From the NCBI RefSeq assembly GCF_010093045.1, contig NZ_CP048115.1, positions 2,604,001 to 2,668,000 on the forward strand: 64,000 nt of DNA. Direction: 5' to 3'. The translations under genes were made by a program, and so were the position numbers. The stretch's first letter is position 1; every line of letters begins with the position of its first letter. Shown one piece after another: positions 33,766 through 41,944 of the stretch. The notes beneath the pieces are model-generated. The model searched no databases, was not told the origin of the DNA, and saw only the letters and a program-made list of their open reading frames with translations. The DNA comes from Mucilaginibacter sp. 14171R-50 (GTDB taxonomy: Bacteria; Bacteroidota; Bacteroidia; Sphingobacteriales; Sphingobacteriaceae).

Positions 33766-33801
33766 TTATCCAAAAATAAATACATTTTGTCGTATTTCAA
33801 A
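33758..33801 (-). promoter_or_regulatory. Promoter and candidate operator of the toxin-antitoxin operon
   Basis: On the minus strand, -33 TTTG (33798-33801), a 19-base spacer and -7 TATTTTTG (33771-33778) form a perfect Bacteroidota promoter. It ends five bases before the antitoxin ATG. The inverted repeat TACGACA (33758-33764) / TGTCGTA (33788-33794), with centres 30 bp apart, is centred on the -7 box, and one arm overlaps the start codon. This suits autorepression by the HTH antitoxin. Confidence 0.65.
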
Positions 33802-33802
33802 A

Positions 33803-35086
33803 TCATTCTGCAACAATTAAAAAATAATTTCTCTTCCCTTTTTGTGCTACCAGGTATTTATTATTGATCAGATCACCGGTGGTATATACATCTTCCGGCG
33901 TGTTTACCTTCGCTTTATTGATAGCTACACCACCGCCCTGAATCATCTTTTTTGCTTCGCCCTTTGATGGGAACACAGACGTTTTTGCAGCAAGAAGATC
34001 AGATACGTTTATACCTGCTTCAACTTCGCTTTTGGCTACAGTAAAGTTTGGTACGCCACTAAATATGGCCAATACTTCTTCATCGTTCAGTTCGCTTAAA
34101 AACTCGATGCCGGTGTTGCCGAATAAAAACTCGGTGGATTTGATGGCTTTTTCAAAACCAGCTTCGCCATGCACACGCAGTGTAATGTCTTTTGCCAGGG
34201 CTTTTTGTAAAACGCGGGTATGGGGTGCTGCATCGTGCTCAGTTTCCATCGCTTCTATAACTTCGCGGTCATACAGGGTAAATATGCGTATATAAGCCTT
34301 GGCGTCCACATCTGTAGTGTTAAGCCAAAACTGGTAAAACTGGTATGGTGAGGTGCGGGCAGGGTCGAGCCATACCGCGCCGCTTTCGGTTTTGCCAAAT
34401 TTGGTGCCATCAGCTTTTTTGATGAGTTGGGTGGTTAATGCATACGCCTCGCCCTGGTCTTTACGGCGAATAAGCTCGGTGCCGGTAACTATGTTGCCCC
34501 ACTGGTCACTGCCGCCCATTTGCAGTACACAGTTGTTGTGTTTCCACAAGTAGTAAAAGTCATAACCTTGAACCAACTGGTAAGTAAACTCGGTAAACGA
34601 CATGCCGGTATCACCCTCCAGTCGTTTCTTAACCGAGTCTTTAGCCATCATGTAATTTACCGTGAGGTGCTTGCCCACATCCCGTATAAAATCCAAAAAG
34701 GTGAAGTTTTTAAACCAGTCGTAATTATTTACCATTTGGGCGCTGTTGTCGCCGCTGTTAAAATCCAGAAATTTTTCAAGCTGTGCCTGTACCGACTTTA
34801 AGTTGTGGTTAAGCACATCTTCGGATAGTAAATTACGCTCGGCCGATTTACCCGACGGATCGCCTACCATGCCGGTAGCGCCGCCCACCAACGCGTACGG
34901 CTTGTGGCCCGCGCGCTGAAAGTGTATCAGCGTCATGATCTGGGTTAAGTGCCCAACGTGCAGCGAATCGGCAGTGGGGTCAAAACCAATATATCCCGAA
35001 GCCATACCTTTGTTTAGCAGTTCTTCGGTGCCGGGCATAATATCGTGCAGCATGCCTCTCCAGCGTAATTCTTCAACAAAATTCAT
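33803..35086 (-). CDS. tyrS: Tyrosyl-tRNA synthetase
   Basis: This 427-residue cytoplasmic enzyme charges tRNA-Tyr. Class I signatures are 'HVGHL' at residues 43-47 for HIGH and 'KFGKT' near 229-233 for KMSKS. The Tyr-binding stretch '[14 protein letters not shown]' and '[10 protein letters not shown]' are typical of TyrRS. The C-terminal S4-type RNA-binding domain occupies about the last 80 residues ('[17 protein letters not shown]'). A -7 box lies at 35121-35128. Confidence 0.97.
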   Translation of the reverse strand: MNFVEELRWRGMLHDIMPGTEELLNKGMASGYIGFDPTADSLHVGHLTQIMTLIHFQRAGHKPYALVGGATGMVGDPSGKSAERNLLSEDVLNHNLKSVQAQLEKFLDFNSGDNSAQMVNNYDWFKNFTFLDFIRDVGKHLTVNYMMAKDSVKKRLEGDTGMSFTEFTYQLVQGYDFYYLWKHNNCVLQMGGSDQWGNIVTGTELIRRKDQGEAYALTTQLIKKADGTKFGKTESGAVWLDPARTSPYQFYQFWLNTTDVDAKAYIRIFTLYDREVIEAMETEHDAAPHTRVLQKALAKDITLRVHGEAGFEKAIKSTEFLFGNTGIEFLSELNDEEVLAIFSGVPNFTVAKSEVEAGINVSDLLAAKTSVFPSKGEAKKMIQGGGVAINKAKVNTPEDVYTTGDLINNKYLVAQKGKRNYFLIVAE

Positions 35087-35120
35087 CTTGTAAACTTTAA
35101 GCCCTTTTTATCCGGGATGG

Positions 35121-35128
35121 CAAAGATA
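35121..35128 (-). promoter_or_regulatory. -7 box TATCTTTG of tyrS
   Basis: The plus strand reads CAAAGATA, that is, a perfect TAnnTTTG box on the minus strand 35 bases before the tyrS start. No clear -33 is seen. Confidence 0.4.
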
Positions 35129-35257
35129 ACAGAATAATTATTTGGTGGCATAGTTCTGCAAAACCGTCATGGGTTTATAATATATGTAATATTGCTTTCC
35201 TGCTTTAGCCCGATTTTTGTACTTTGTTCAGAAACAGACGTATCAACGCCGCCTCCT

Positions 35258-35938
35258 ATGAATTTTCTTTCGCACTATTATTTTGACAGGGATACCAACA
35301 ACAGCTACTTTACGCTGGGCACCGTATTGCCCGATCTGTTAAAGAACGCCGATAAAACCATTGTGCTGCATCCCGAAAAATTAATACATACAGATTCAAA
35401 AGTAAATTCCATAATAGCCGGCTGGAACAAACATTTACTGGTAGATAAACACTTTCACTCGGCAGACTTTTTTCTGACGCATTCGCATAATCTTAAAAAC
35501 CTGCTGGCACCGGTAATTGCCGGGTCGCCGGTCAAGCCTTTCTTTTTGGGGCATATCGCTATAGAACTGATACTGGATAACCTGCTTATCACCACAAATG
35601 AGATAAGCGTTAACGATTTTTACGGCCACTTAGACAACTGCGAGGAAGATGTAATCCATGAGTTTTTATCTTTTGCAAAACTGGAAAATCCCCAAATTTT
35701 CTTTAATTTCTTCGAGGAATTTAAACGAAGCCGCTACTTGAACACATATATCAATATCGGGCAAATAACCTATGCCCTGAAGCGTATTTGTATGCGGGTT
35801 TGGCGTAACCCGTTTACCCCGGAACAAGAAGAAGAGATGACCGGCCTGCTGCTAAACTATCGCCTTAACCTAATAAGTAGTTTTATGAGCATTTACCACG
35901 AAATTGAGGACAAGATGAAATCTGCTGACCGATTATAG
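35258..35938 (+). CDS. AcpH-like (ACP phosphodiesterase family) protein
   Basis: The start at 35258 gives 'MNFLSHYYFDRD', which matches the usual beginning of the family; an ATG 22 codons upstream is in frame but adds untypical sequence. The 226-residue helical protein has several conserved-looking His and Asp ('GTVLPDL', 'HFHSADFF', 'FFLGHIAIELILDNLL'), as in the HD-like site of acyl-carrier-protein phosphodiesterase. Those residues suggest a metal site, but true AcpH activity is not assured, since many Bacteroidota members differ. It is divergent from tyrS. Confidence 0.65.
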   Translation: MNFLSHYYFDRDTNNSYFTLGTVLPDLLKNADKTIVLHPEKLIHTDSKVNSIIAGWNKHLLVDKHFHSADFFLTHSHNLKNLLAPVIAGSPVKPFFLGHIAIELILDNLLITTNEISVNDFYGHLDNCEEDVIHEFLSFAKLENPQIFFNFFEEFKRSRYLNTYINIGQITYALKRICMRVWRNPFTPEQEEEMTGLLLNYRLNLISSFMSIYHEIEDKMKSADRL

Positions 35939-36078
35939 CCATCTTTTGATCAATAAAACCAGTAAGCTTGGTACTTATTTGCGTTAAGTTTTTTAAAAAA
36001 GCGTTTGTATTATAATAAAAGTGCTTAAAACTCAATAATTAACATTAAATATATTTTTATCTATAAAAATTATATCCG

Positions 36079-36086
36079 TACCTTTG
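36079..36086 (+). promoter_or_regulatory. -7 box TACCTTTG of rpsA
   Basis: This is a perfect TAnnTTTG box; transcription should start near 36090. The short leader contains a CCCAA/TTGGG stem with a 7-base loop and an AAGGAG ribosome binding site (36111-36116), which is unusually clear for this group. No TTTG is seen at -33. Confidence 0.5.
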
Positions 36087-36128
36087 CAGTCCCAATTAAG
36101 TGTTGGGAAAAAGGAGTAAAATTTATTA

Positions 36129-38129
36129 ATGGCAAAAAAACAAGAAGCAGAAAAAGAATTAAAAGCAAAGCAGGCTGAACTGGATACAGTTGCGGCAACT
36201 GCTGAGAAGGAAACAATTGAATCAGAAGCTGATTCAATATCAATTGAAGACATCAAATCGCAGATCGCTGCAACACCAGATCAGGATTTTGACTGGGATG
36301 CAGACGACAAAAAATTTGGTAACTACAGCGACAGCGACCGTGAGAAATTAGAAAAACTTTATGACGGAACATTCAGCTCTATCACTAAAGGCGAAATCAT
36401 CACCGGTACAGTTGTAAATATCAACAACAAAGATGTGGTATTGAACATCGGGTTTAAATCTGACGGTTTGGTATCTGTTTCTGAGTTCCGTGATACACCA
36501 GACCTGAAGGTTGGTGACACAGTTGAGGTGTTTGTAGAATCGCAGGAAGATGCTAACGGTCAGTTAGTGCTTTCACGCAAACGTGCAAAAACTCAAAAAT
36601 CATGGGAGCGTATTAATTCGGCTCTGGATAACGATGAGATCATCACAGGTTTTGTAAAAAGCCGTACAAAAGGTGGTTTAATTGTAGATATAATGGGCGT
36701 TGAAGCCTTTTTACCAGGCTCGCAAATTGATATCAAACCTATCAGGGATTACGATATCTATGTGGGCAAAACAATGGAATTTAAGGTTGTTAAGATAAAC
36801 CACGAGTTTAAAAACGTAGTGGTATCGCACAAAGTGCTTATCGAAGACGATCTTGAAAACCAAAAAACCGAAATTGTGGCCAAACTTGAAAAAGGCCAGG
36901 TATTGGAAGGTACCGTTAAAAACATTACCGATTTTGGTGTATTTATTGACCTTGGTGGTGTTGACGGCTTACTGCACATTACAGATATATCTTGGGGCCG
37001 TATCGAGCATCCGAGGGAAGTTCTTTCATTGGATCAGAAGATCAACGTTGTTGTTCTGGATTTTGATGACGAGAAAAAACGTATCGCTTTAGGTTTAAAA
37101 CAACTTACCCCGCACCCTTGGCAGTCGCTTGACGAAAACCTGCAGATAGGTTCGAAGGTTAAAGGTAAGATTGTAACTGTTGCTGATTACGGCGCGTTCT
37201 TAGAAATTATCCCGGGTGTTGAAGGTTTGATCCACGTATCAGAAATGTCATGGTCTCAAAACCTGCGCAACCCTCAGGAATTCCTGAAAGTTGGCGACGA
37301 AGTTGAAGCTCAGGTATTGACCTTAGACCGCGACGAACGCAAAATGAGCTTAGGTATCAAACAACTGACACCTGACCCATGGCAAAATGCCGGCGCTAAA
37401 TACGCCGTTGGCACACAGCACGTTGCTACAGTTAAAAACATGACCAACTTTGGTGTGTTTGTTGAACTGGAAGACGGAATTGACGGCCTTATCCACATCT
37501 CTGACCTTTCATGGTCTAAAAAAGTAAACCACCCTAACGAATTTACTAAGGTTGGCGAAAAATTAGACGTGGTTGTTCTGGAGCTTGACATCGAGAACCG
37601 TAAATTGAGCTTAGGCCACAAACAGCTTGAAGAAAACCCTTGGGATACTTTTGAAACCATCTTCACTATCGATTCGATACATGAAGGTACCGTGTTGAAA
37701 GTAACTGATAAAGGCGCTATCGTAGCTTTACCTTACGGTGTTGAAGGCTTCTGCCCAACCAAACACCTGGTTAAAGAAGATGGTAAAGCAATAAAGGCTG
37801 AAGAAACTGCTGAATTCAAAATTATCGAGTTCAACAAAGAGAACAAGCGTATTGTAATTTCACACTCACGTATATGGGAAGAAGCTCGTACTGATGCCCG
37901 TGTTCAGGAGTTCGAAAACCGTAAAAAAGAAGCAAAATCTGCTAACAATGCGGTTAAGAAAGTGAAAGAATCAGTAGAGAAATCGACTTTAGGCGACCTT
38001 AGCGTTCTTGCTCAGTTAAAAGAGCAAATGGAAGGTGCAGAAAGCAAAGCTGCTAAAAAAGCCCCTGCCGCTAAAAAAGCAGAGCCTGAAGCTGATGCTC
38101 CTGCTGCTGAAGAGACCGAAGAAGTTTAA
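36129..38129 (+). CDS. rpsA: 30S ribosomal protein S1
   Basis: The protein has 666 residues. An acidic/helical N-terminal extension of about 85 residues is followed by six S1 RNA-binding domains. Their openings are seen as 'GEIITGTVVNINNKDVVL', 'DEIITGFVKSRTKGGLIV', 'GQVLEGTVKNITDFGVFI', 'GSKVKGKIVTVADYGAFL', 'ATVKNMTNFGVFV' and 'HEGTVLKVTDKGAIVAL'. The C-terminal tail is Lys/Ala/Glu-rich. S1 unfolds mRNA on the 30S subunit. It is a single gene with its own promoter and terminator. Codon use is regular, as expected for high expression. Confidence 0.97.
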   Translation: MAKKQEAEKELKAKQAELDTVAATAEKETIESEADSISIEDIKSQIAATPDQDFDWDADDKKFGNYSDSDREKLEKLYDGTFSSITKGEIITGTVVNINNKDVVLNIGFKSDGLVSVSEFRDTPDLKVGDTVEVFVESQEDANGQLVLSRKRAKTQKSWERINSALDNDEIITGFVKSRTKGGLIVDIMGVEAFLPGSQIDIKPIRDYDIYVGKTMEFKVVKINHEFKNVVVSHKVLIEDDLENQKTEIVAKLEKGQVLEGTVKNITDFGVFIDLGGVDGLLHITDISWGRIEHPREVLSLDQKINVVVLDFDDEKKRIALGLKQLTPHPWQSLDENLQIGSKVKGKIVTVADYGAFLEIIPGVEGLIHVSEMSWSQNLRNPQEFLKVGDEVEAQVLTLDRDERKMSLGIKQLTPDPWQNAGAKYAVGTQHVATVKNMTNFGVFVELEDGIDGLIHISDLSWSKKVNHPNEFTKVGEKLDVVVLELDIENRKLSLGHKQLEENPWDTFETIFTIDSIHEGTVLKVTDKGAIVALPYGVEGFCPTKHLVKEDGKAIKAEETAEFKIIEFNKENKRIVISHSRIWEEARTDARVQEFENRKKEAKSANNAVKKVKESVEKSTLGDLSVLAQLKEQMEGAESKAAKKAPAAKKAEPEADAPAAEETEEV

Positions 38130-38151
38130 TCTTTATAAAGGTTTAATATAC

Positions 38152-38182
38152 AAAGCCCTCCTGAATTATCGGGAGGGCTTTT
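38152..38182 (+). terminator. Rho-independent terminator after rpsA
   Basis: The inverted repeat AAAGCCCTCCTG / CGGGAGGGCTTT contains one G-T pair and is followed by a T-run. It lies 23 bases after the rpsA stop. Confidence 0.88.
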
Positions 38183-38216
38183 TTTGTGAGATTATTTTAA
38201 AACCGCACAACTACGT

Positions 38217-38247
38217 TTTGCCACGGTGGTACAATATAATACCTTTG
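38217..38247 (+). promoter_or_regulatory. Promoter of the GT8 gene (TTTG-N19-TACCTTTG)
   Basis: -33 TTTG (38217-38220) and -7 TACCTTTG (38240-38247) are 19 bases apart, a full match to the Bacteroidota consensus. The ATG at 38256 is eight bases downstream, so the mRNA has almost no leader. Confidence 0.7.
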
Positions 38248-38255
38248 AATATCCT

Positions 38256-39131
38256 ATGTTTTTAAATGCCATTGCAATAACTATTGATAATAACTATATA
38301 CAGCATGCCTGTGTGATGTTAAGATCGCTGGACGTAAATGTTCAATCGCAGGTTGATGTATATTGTATTTTTGATGACCTGAGCCAGCAAAACATCCACC
38401 GGATGCGTAGGGAGTTTAATAGCAGCCGAGTAAACCTGCATTTTATACCTTTTGATAAAAGTGTGCTTCCAGCACTGCCTATAAAGGCAAATGATCATGT
38501 TACTTCGGCCACTTTTTTCAGGATATGGCTGCCCCATCTGCTGCCAAACCTTGATCAGGTGCTTTTTATGGACACCGATATAATCATTAACGGCGATATC
38601 AGCGAAATACTGAACCTGGATACCGGCAGCTACCCGCTGGCCGCTGTACCAGACCTGGGCATGTCTGCCGAAAAAAAGCGTGGCCTGGGTATTGCCGATG
38701 GGCAGATGTACATGAACTGCGGCGTATTGTTGCTTAACCTTAAATATTTCAGGGCAAACGACCTTACCACACAGATAGCGAATTTTATTGCGACTTATCC
38801 GGCCCTTTGCGAATTTTGGGATCAGGATGCCATTAATGCCACAATAAAAGGAAACTTTTACCAATTAGATTATAAGTATAACGTACAAAGCGGTTTCTAT
38901 GAAAAGCCCGCGCAGGATGTTGCCTTGCGTAACGCCATCCAAAACCCCGTTGTAGTACATTACACCGGTGGCGGCAGTTGCAAGCCATGGTATTATCAAA
39001 ACAAACACCCCGAACGCGATCTGTATTATAAATACCTTAAGCTTACCTCATTCCGGTTTTATTACCCGCCCGATCTTCCCCGCAGCTGGCGCCTGTTCAG
39101 AAAGTTACGGTTTATGCTCTTCTACAAATAA
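38256..39131 (+). CDS. Glycosyltransferase family 8 protein
   Basis: The start at 38256 ('MFLNAIAITIDNNY') is preferred; a GTG at 38226 lies upstream of the -7 box. The 291-residue protein has a GT-A fold. The metal-binding DxD motif is Asp106-Thr-Asp108 in 'VLFMDTDIIINGDI', and 'MYMNCGVLLLNL' and 'VVHYTGGGSCKPW' are further GT8 signatures (the last one a His ligand of the metal). It should transfer a sugar from a nucleotide donor, probably to a cell-surface glycan. There is no signal peptide and no glycan cluster nearby. Confidence 0.9.
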   Translation: MFLNAIAITIDNNYIQHACVMLRSLDVNVQSQVDVYCIFDDLSQQNIHRMRREFNSSRVNLHFIPFDKSVLPALPIKANDHVTSATFFRIWLPHLLPNLDQVLFMDTDIIINGDISEILNLDTGSYPLAAVPDLGMSAEKKRGLGIADGQMYMNCGVLLLNLKYFRANDLTTQIANFIATYPALCEFWDQDAINATIKGNFYQLDYKYNVQSGFYEKPAQDVALRNAIQNPVVVHYTGGGSCKPWYYQNKHPERDLYYKYLKLTSFRFYYPPDLPRSWRLFRKLRFMLFYK

Positions 39132-39145
39132 GCTGTAGCAATTAA

Positions 39146-41932
39146 TTACTTACTTGCCGTGGGTTTGGCATTAACCTTAATATTTAACGTTTGCGCGCCA
39201 AACCGACCGATCATATCAGTGCCCTCGATGCTAAGGGTATAGGTTGATGGTTTATCTGCGGTGTAAAAAGACAGGGTGGCTTTTCCGTTTTCGTCGGTAA
39301 TAAAGTTTGGTTCCCAATGTATGGTAGAGCGGTTGATACTGTAGTCGTAGGTGTTATCAAAAGCATAGCGCGGTTTGTAAAACTCACGTGCAGTATAGAT
39401 GGGTAGGGGGCGGTAAACATAAATTCCGGGTGTAGAACGGGTTAACGGGCCATTACCGCTACGTGTTTTTATTACTATAATAGCGTAAAATTCACCTCTT
39501 TTCATGAAGCCAATGTACTTGTGATAAATAACCAGTTGTTTAACATCCGCGGCTGTAATGTTAGTGAGCACATTTCGCAGATGACTAAAATAGCCGCCCG
39601 GCATGCCTGTAGGTGTATAATATCTTGCCGCATTAACGCCGTCAATTATAATTGCTGCTACTTTGTTGCTATTATGTATGAATACGTTTATTAATGATTT
39701 GAAACCCTTTACATCATGTTCCAGATAGTCGAGCAGGGTTTTTGAACGGGCCTTTAGCATATCTTTTTCTTCCAGGTTCACATCATAGTAATAAAGGTCT
39801 TCGCCGTCCATCCCTTTTACGGCCAGTATTTTTTTTGCCTTTATAGTTACCTGGTCAAGCAGCTTCCCTTTTACATCTCCTGACGAAATAGCGGCATTGG
39901 TTTTAATATTGGCCGTAGTGTTTTTTAAATATCTTACCAGTGTGCTATCGGTATTTACAAACCAAGGCATAATGGCATGCGGGTTTACTGGCATATCAAC
40001 AGCAGGTTTAAATTCATCAACCAGGATGCTGCCGCCAAAGGCATCGCCATTTTTTTTGTGCACTTTAATGGTGTAGGCTATCGAATCGGATACAGGTAGA
40101 TCAGGGAACATGAATTTGCCTTCCTTGTCGCTTATAGTATCCAGTATCATTAGGTTGTTTTTGTCCGACGAAAGTAATGTAACCTTTGCGCCGCCTACGG
40201 GTTTTTTAAAGAAGTTGATCAGCCGGCCATACAGGTCATTATTCATTTCGGCACGAAAAACCGGTTCCGTTATAGGTGAAGCGAGCTTATCCCAGTTAAA
40301 GCCTGTCCATCCCTGCGTAAGCATCAGGTCGTCGAGCGCTTTTGAGGCATTAGCGTTGGTCGTATTAAAGTACCAACCCGGTTCTTCTATATAACCTTTG
40401 ATCTCAGATGCCAGCAGCATATCGGTAAGTATAGTAGGCGCATATTGTGGCAGTTTTACCTGCCCGTCGTCGGTTACAGCAACAGCAAAACTGCCATTTT
40501 TAACCGGTGAGCCGTCTGATCTTAACACTTCTATCTGTACGGCAACACTGTCCCTTGGCTGATATTCGATCTTGTGATGCATTAGTTTAAAAACGAGGTT
40601 ATCATTATTATTGATAAACACCCTGCGTTCGCTTAAAGGTTTACCTCCTTCGTTCAATATACTAAAGCTGATTACACCGGTGGCAAATTTGCCGGCAGGT
40701 ATAGTAAGGTTAAAGTAACCTTTGTTTAAGTCAAAAGCATAACCCAGGTAAACGCTGTCCTTACCCTGCGCTATCAGCATATAAGTTTTACTCAATCCGG
40801 CCAGGTCTGGCGTGGCAGTAACAAACAGTTTTACCTCGTCGCGGTTTGTAACGTTATCTACACGCAAAGCAATGCCGCTTGCTTTTACCGCAGGCAGGGG
40901 GATCTCCCTCATATCGCCATTGTAATTGATCCGGGCTTTATAAACTGCGTTTGGCAAAGGCACCAGCCTGAAGTTGCCCATCCCATTGTGTGTTGATTTA
41001 AATGTGGCCACCTCTGCGCCTTTACCATCTACTACCACACCACTTATATTTACACCGAGGCCATCATCGCCAATAGCTTTAAACGCTATTTTATTGAGCA
41101 GGCCGGCAACTGTTTCGCCCCCTTCGGGCATAAACTGCACATCAACCGATTGCGCCGTTGTACCCGGATAAAAAGGAAATACCTGGGTTTTCTTTTTGTT
41201 GCTACCGTCCCTAATCACCATTTTTAAATTGCGGGTATTCACATCGGCAGGTAAATTGAAGTTTGCCGCTATATCACCCTGGTCAGAAGTTAAAAAGGCT
41301 TGTTTATAAACAGTTTTGCCGCCGTTTACTAAAAACACCTGCATATCCTTATAAGGCAATGGCATATTCTGCATATCAGTAAATTGCATGGTTAGTGCAA
41401 CGCTTTTACCTTCGGGTATTGTTTTTATGGTATGCTGCTCCTTAATAAGCCACGGGTTTTTCCCGTCGTCGCCAATGTAAAAGCGCTTATGAAAAAAAGC
41501 GTTTTCTCCAAAATTTTGCATCCAGTTGGTATAAGCGCGTATGGTATAGGCACCATCGGTAAGGCCCTGCAGAGGTAGTTTAAAATCGCCGTTGCCGGTG
41601 CCATTGGTAAGGGGTATAACCAATCGCTCTACCAGCCGGCTGCTATCGTTAAGCAACTCAACATAAACCTTATTGCTTAACGCAGAAGGCAGCCTGTTCG
41701 ACGCGTTTATCAATACAGTTTTAAACCAAATGGTGTCGCCTGCAAAATAATGGGCCTTATCTAACTTAACCGATAGTTTTTCTGAAGGGTAAAATTTATG
41801 ATAGGTATCAATACCGGCAGTTACTTTATTAACTGAAGTTACTTTATCCTGGCTATAGGCACAGGTTACACAAAGCGCCAAAAGTATTATAATAACCTTG
41901 CTGCTTTTTAAAAGTGTATTTTTTACCCGCAT
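39146..41932 (-). CDS. Exported MG2-domain / TonB-plug-like protein, paralogue 2
   Basis: The protein has 928 residues with a signal peptide ending near 'CVTCAYSQ'. In order: an alpha-2-macroglobulin MG2-like domain ('SEKLSVKLDKAHYFAGDTIW', 'GTGNGDFKLPL'), further beta domains, a carboxypeptidase-regulatory-like domain around 570-650 ('LYGRLINFFKKPVGGAKVTL'), a TonB-plug-like segment ('LDQVTIKAKKILAVKG', 'AAIIIDGVNA') and a C-terminal MG-like domain ('NFITDENGKATLSFYTADKP'). There is no thioester site and no beta-barrel. The function is unknown. It lies 12 bases after its larger paralogue, so the two are one operon arising by duplication. Confidence 0.85.
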   Translation of the reverse strand: MRVKNTLLKSSKVIIILLALCVTCAYSQDKVTSVNKVTAGIDTYHKFYPSEKLSVKLDKAHYFAGDTIWFKTVLINASNRLPSALSNKVYVELLNDSSRLVERLVIPLTNGTGNGDFKLPLQGLTDGAYTIRAYTNWMQNFGENAFFHKRFYIGDDGKNPWLIKEQHTIKTIPEGKSVALTMQFTDMQNMPLPYKDMQVFLVNGGKTVYKQAFLTSDQGDIAANFNLPADVNTRNLKMVIRDGSNKKKTQVFPFYPGTTAQSVDVQFMPEGGETVAGLLNKIAFKAIGDDGLGVNISGVVVDGKGAEVATFKSTHNGMGNFRLVPLPNAVYKARINYNGDMREIPLPAVKASGIALRVDNVTNRDEVKLFVTATPDLAGLSKTYMLIAQGKDSVYLGYAFDLNKGYFNLTIPAGKFATGVISFSILNEGGKPLSERRVFINNNDNLVFKLMHHKIEYQPRDSVAVQIEVLRSDGSPVKNGSFAVAVTDDGQVKLPQYAPTILTDMLLASEIKGYIEEPGWYFNTTNANASKALDDLMLTQGWTGFNWDKLASPITEPVFRAEMNNDLYGRLINFFKKPVGGAKVTLLSSDKNNLMILDTISDKEGKFMFPDLPVSDSIAYTIKVHKKNGDAFGGSILVDEFKPAVDMPVNPHAIMPWFVNTDSTLVRYLKNTTANIKTNAAISSGDVKGKLLDQVTIKAKKILAVKGMDGEDLYYYDVNLEEKDMLKARSKTLLDYLEHDVKGFKSLINVFIHNSNKVAAIIIDGVNAARYYTPTGMPGGYFSHLRNVLTNITAADVKQLVIYHKYIGFMKRGEFYAIIVIKTRSGNGPLTRSTPGIYVYRPLPIYTAREFYKPRYAFDNTYDYSINRSTIHWEPNFITDENGKATLSFYTADKPSTYTLSIEGTDMIGRFGAQTLNIKVNAKPTASK

Positions 41933-41944
41933 ACTTTAAACTGG

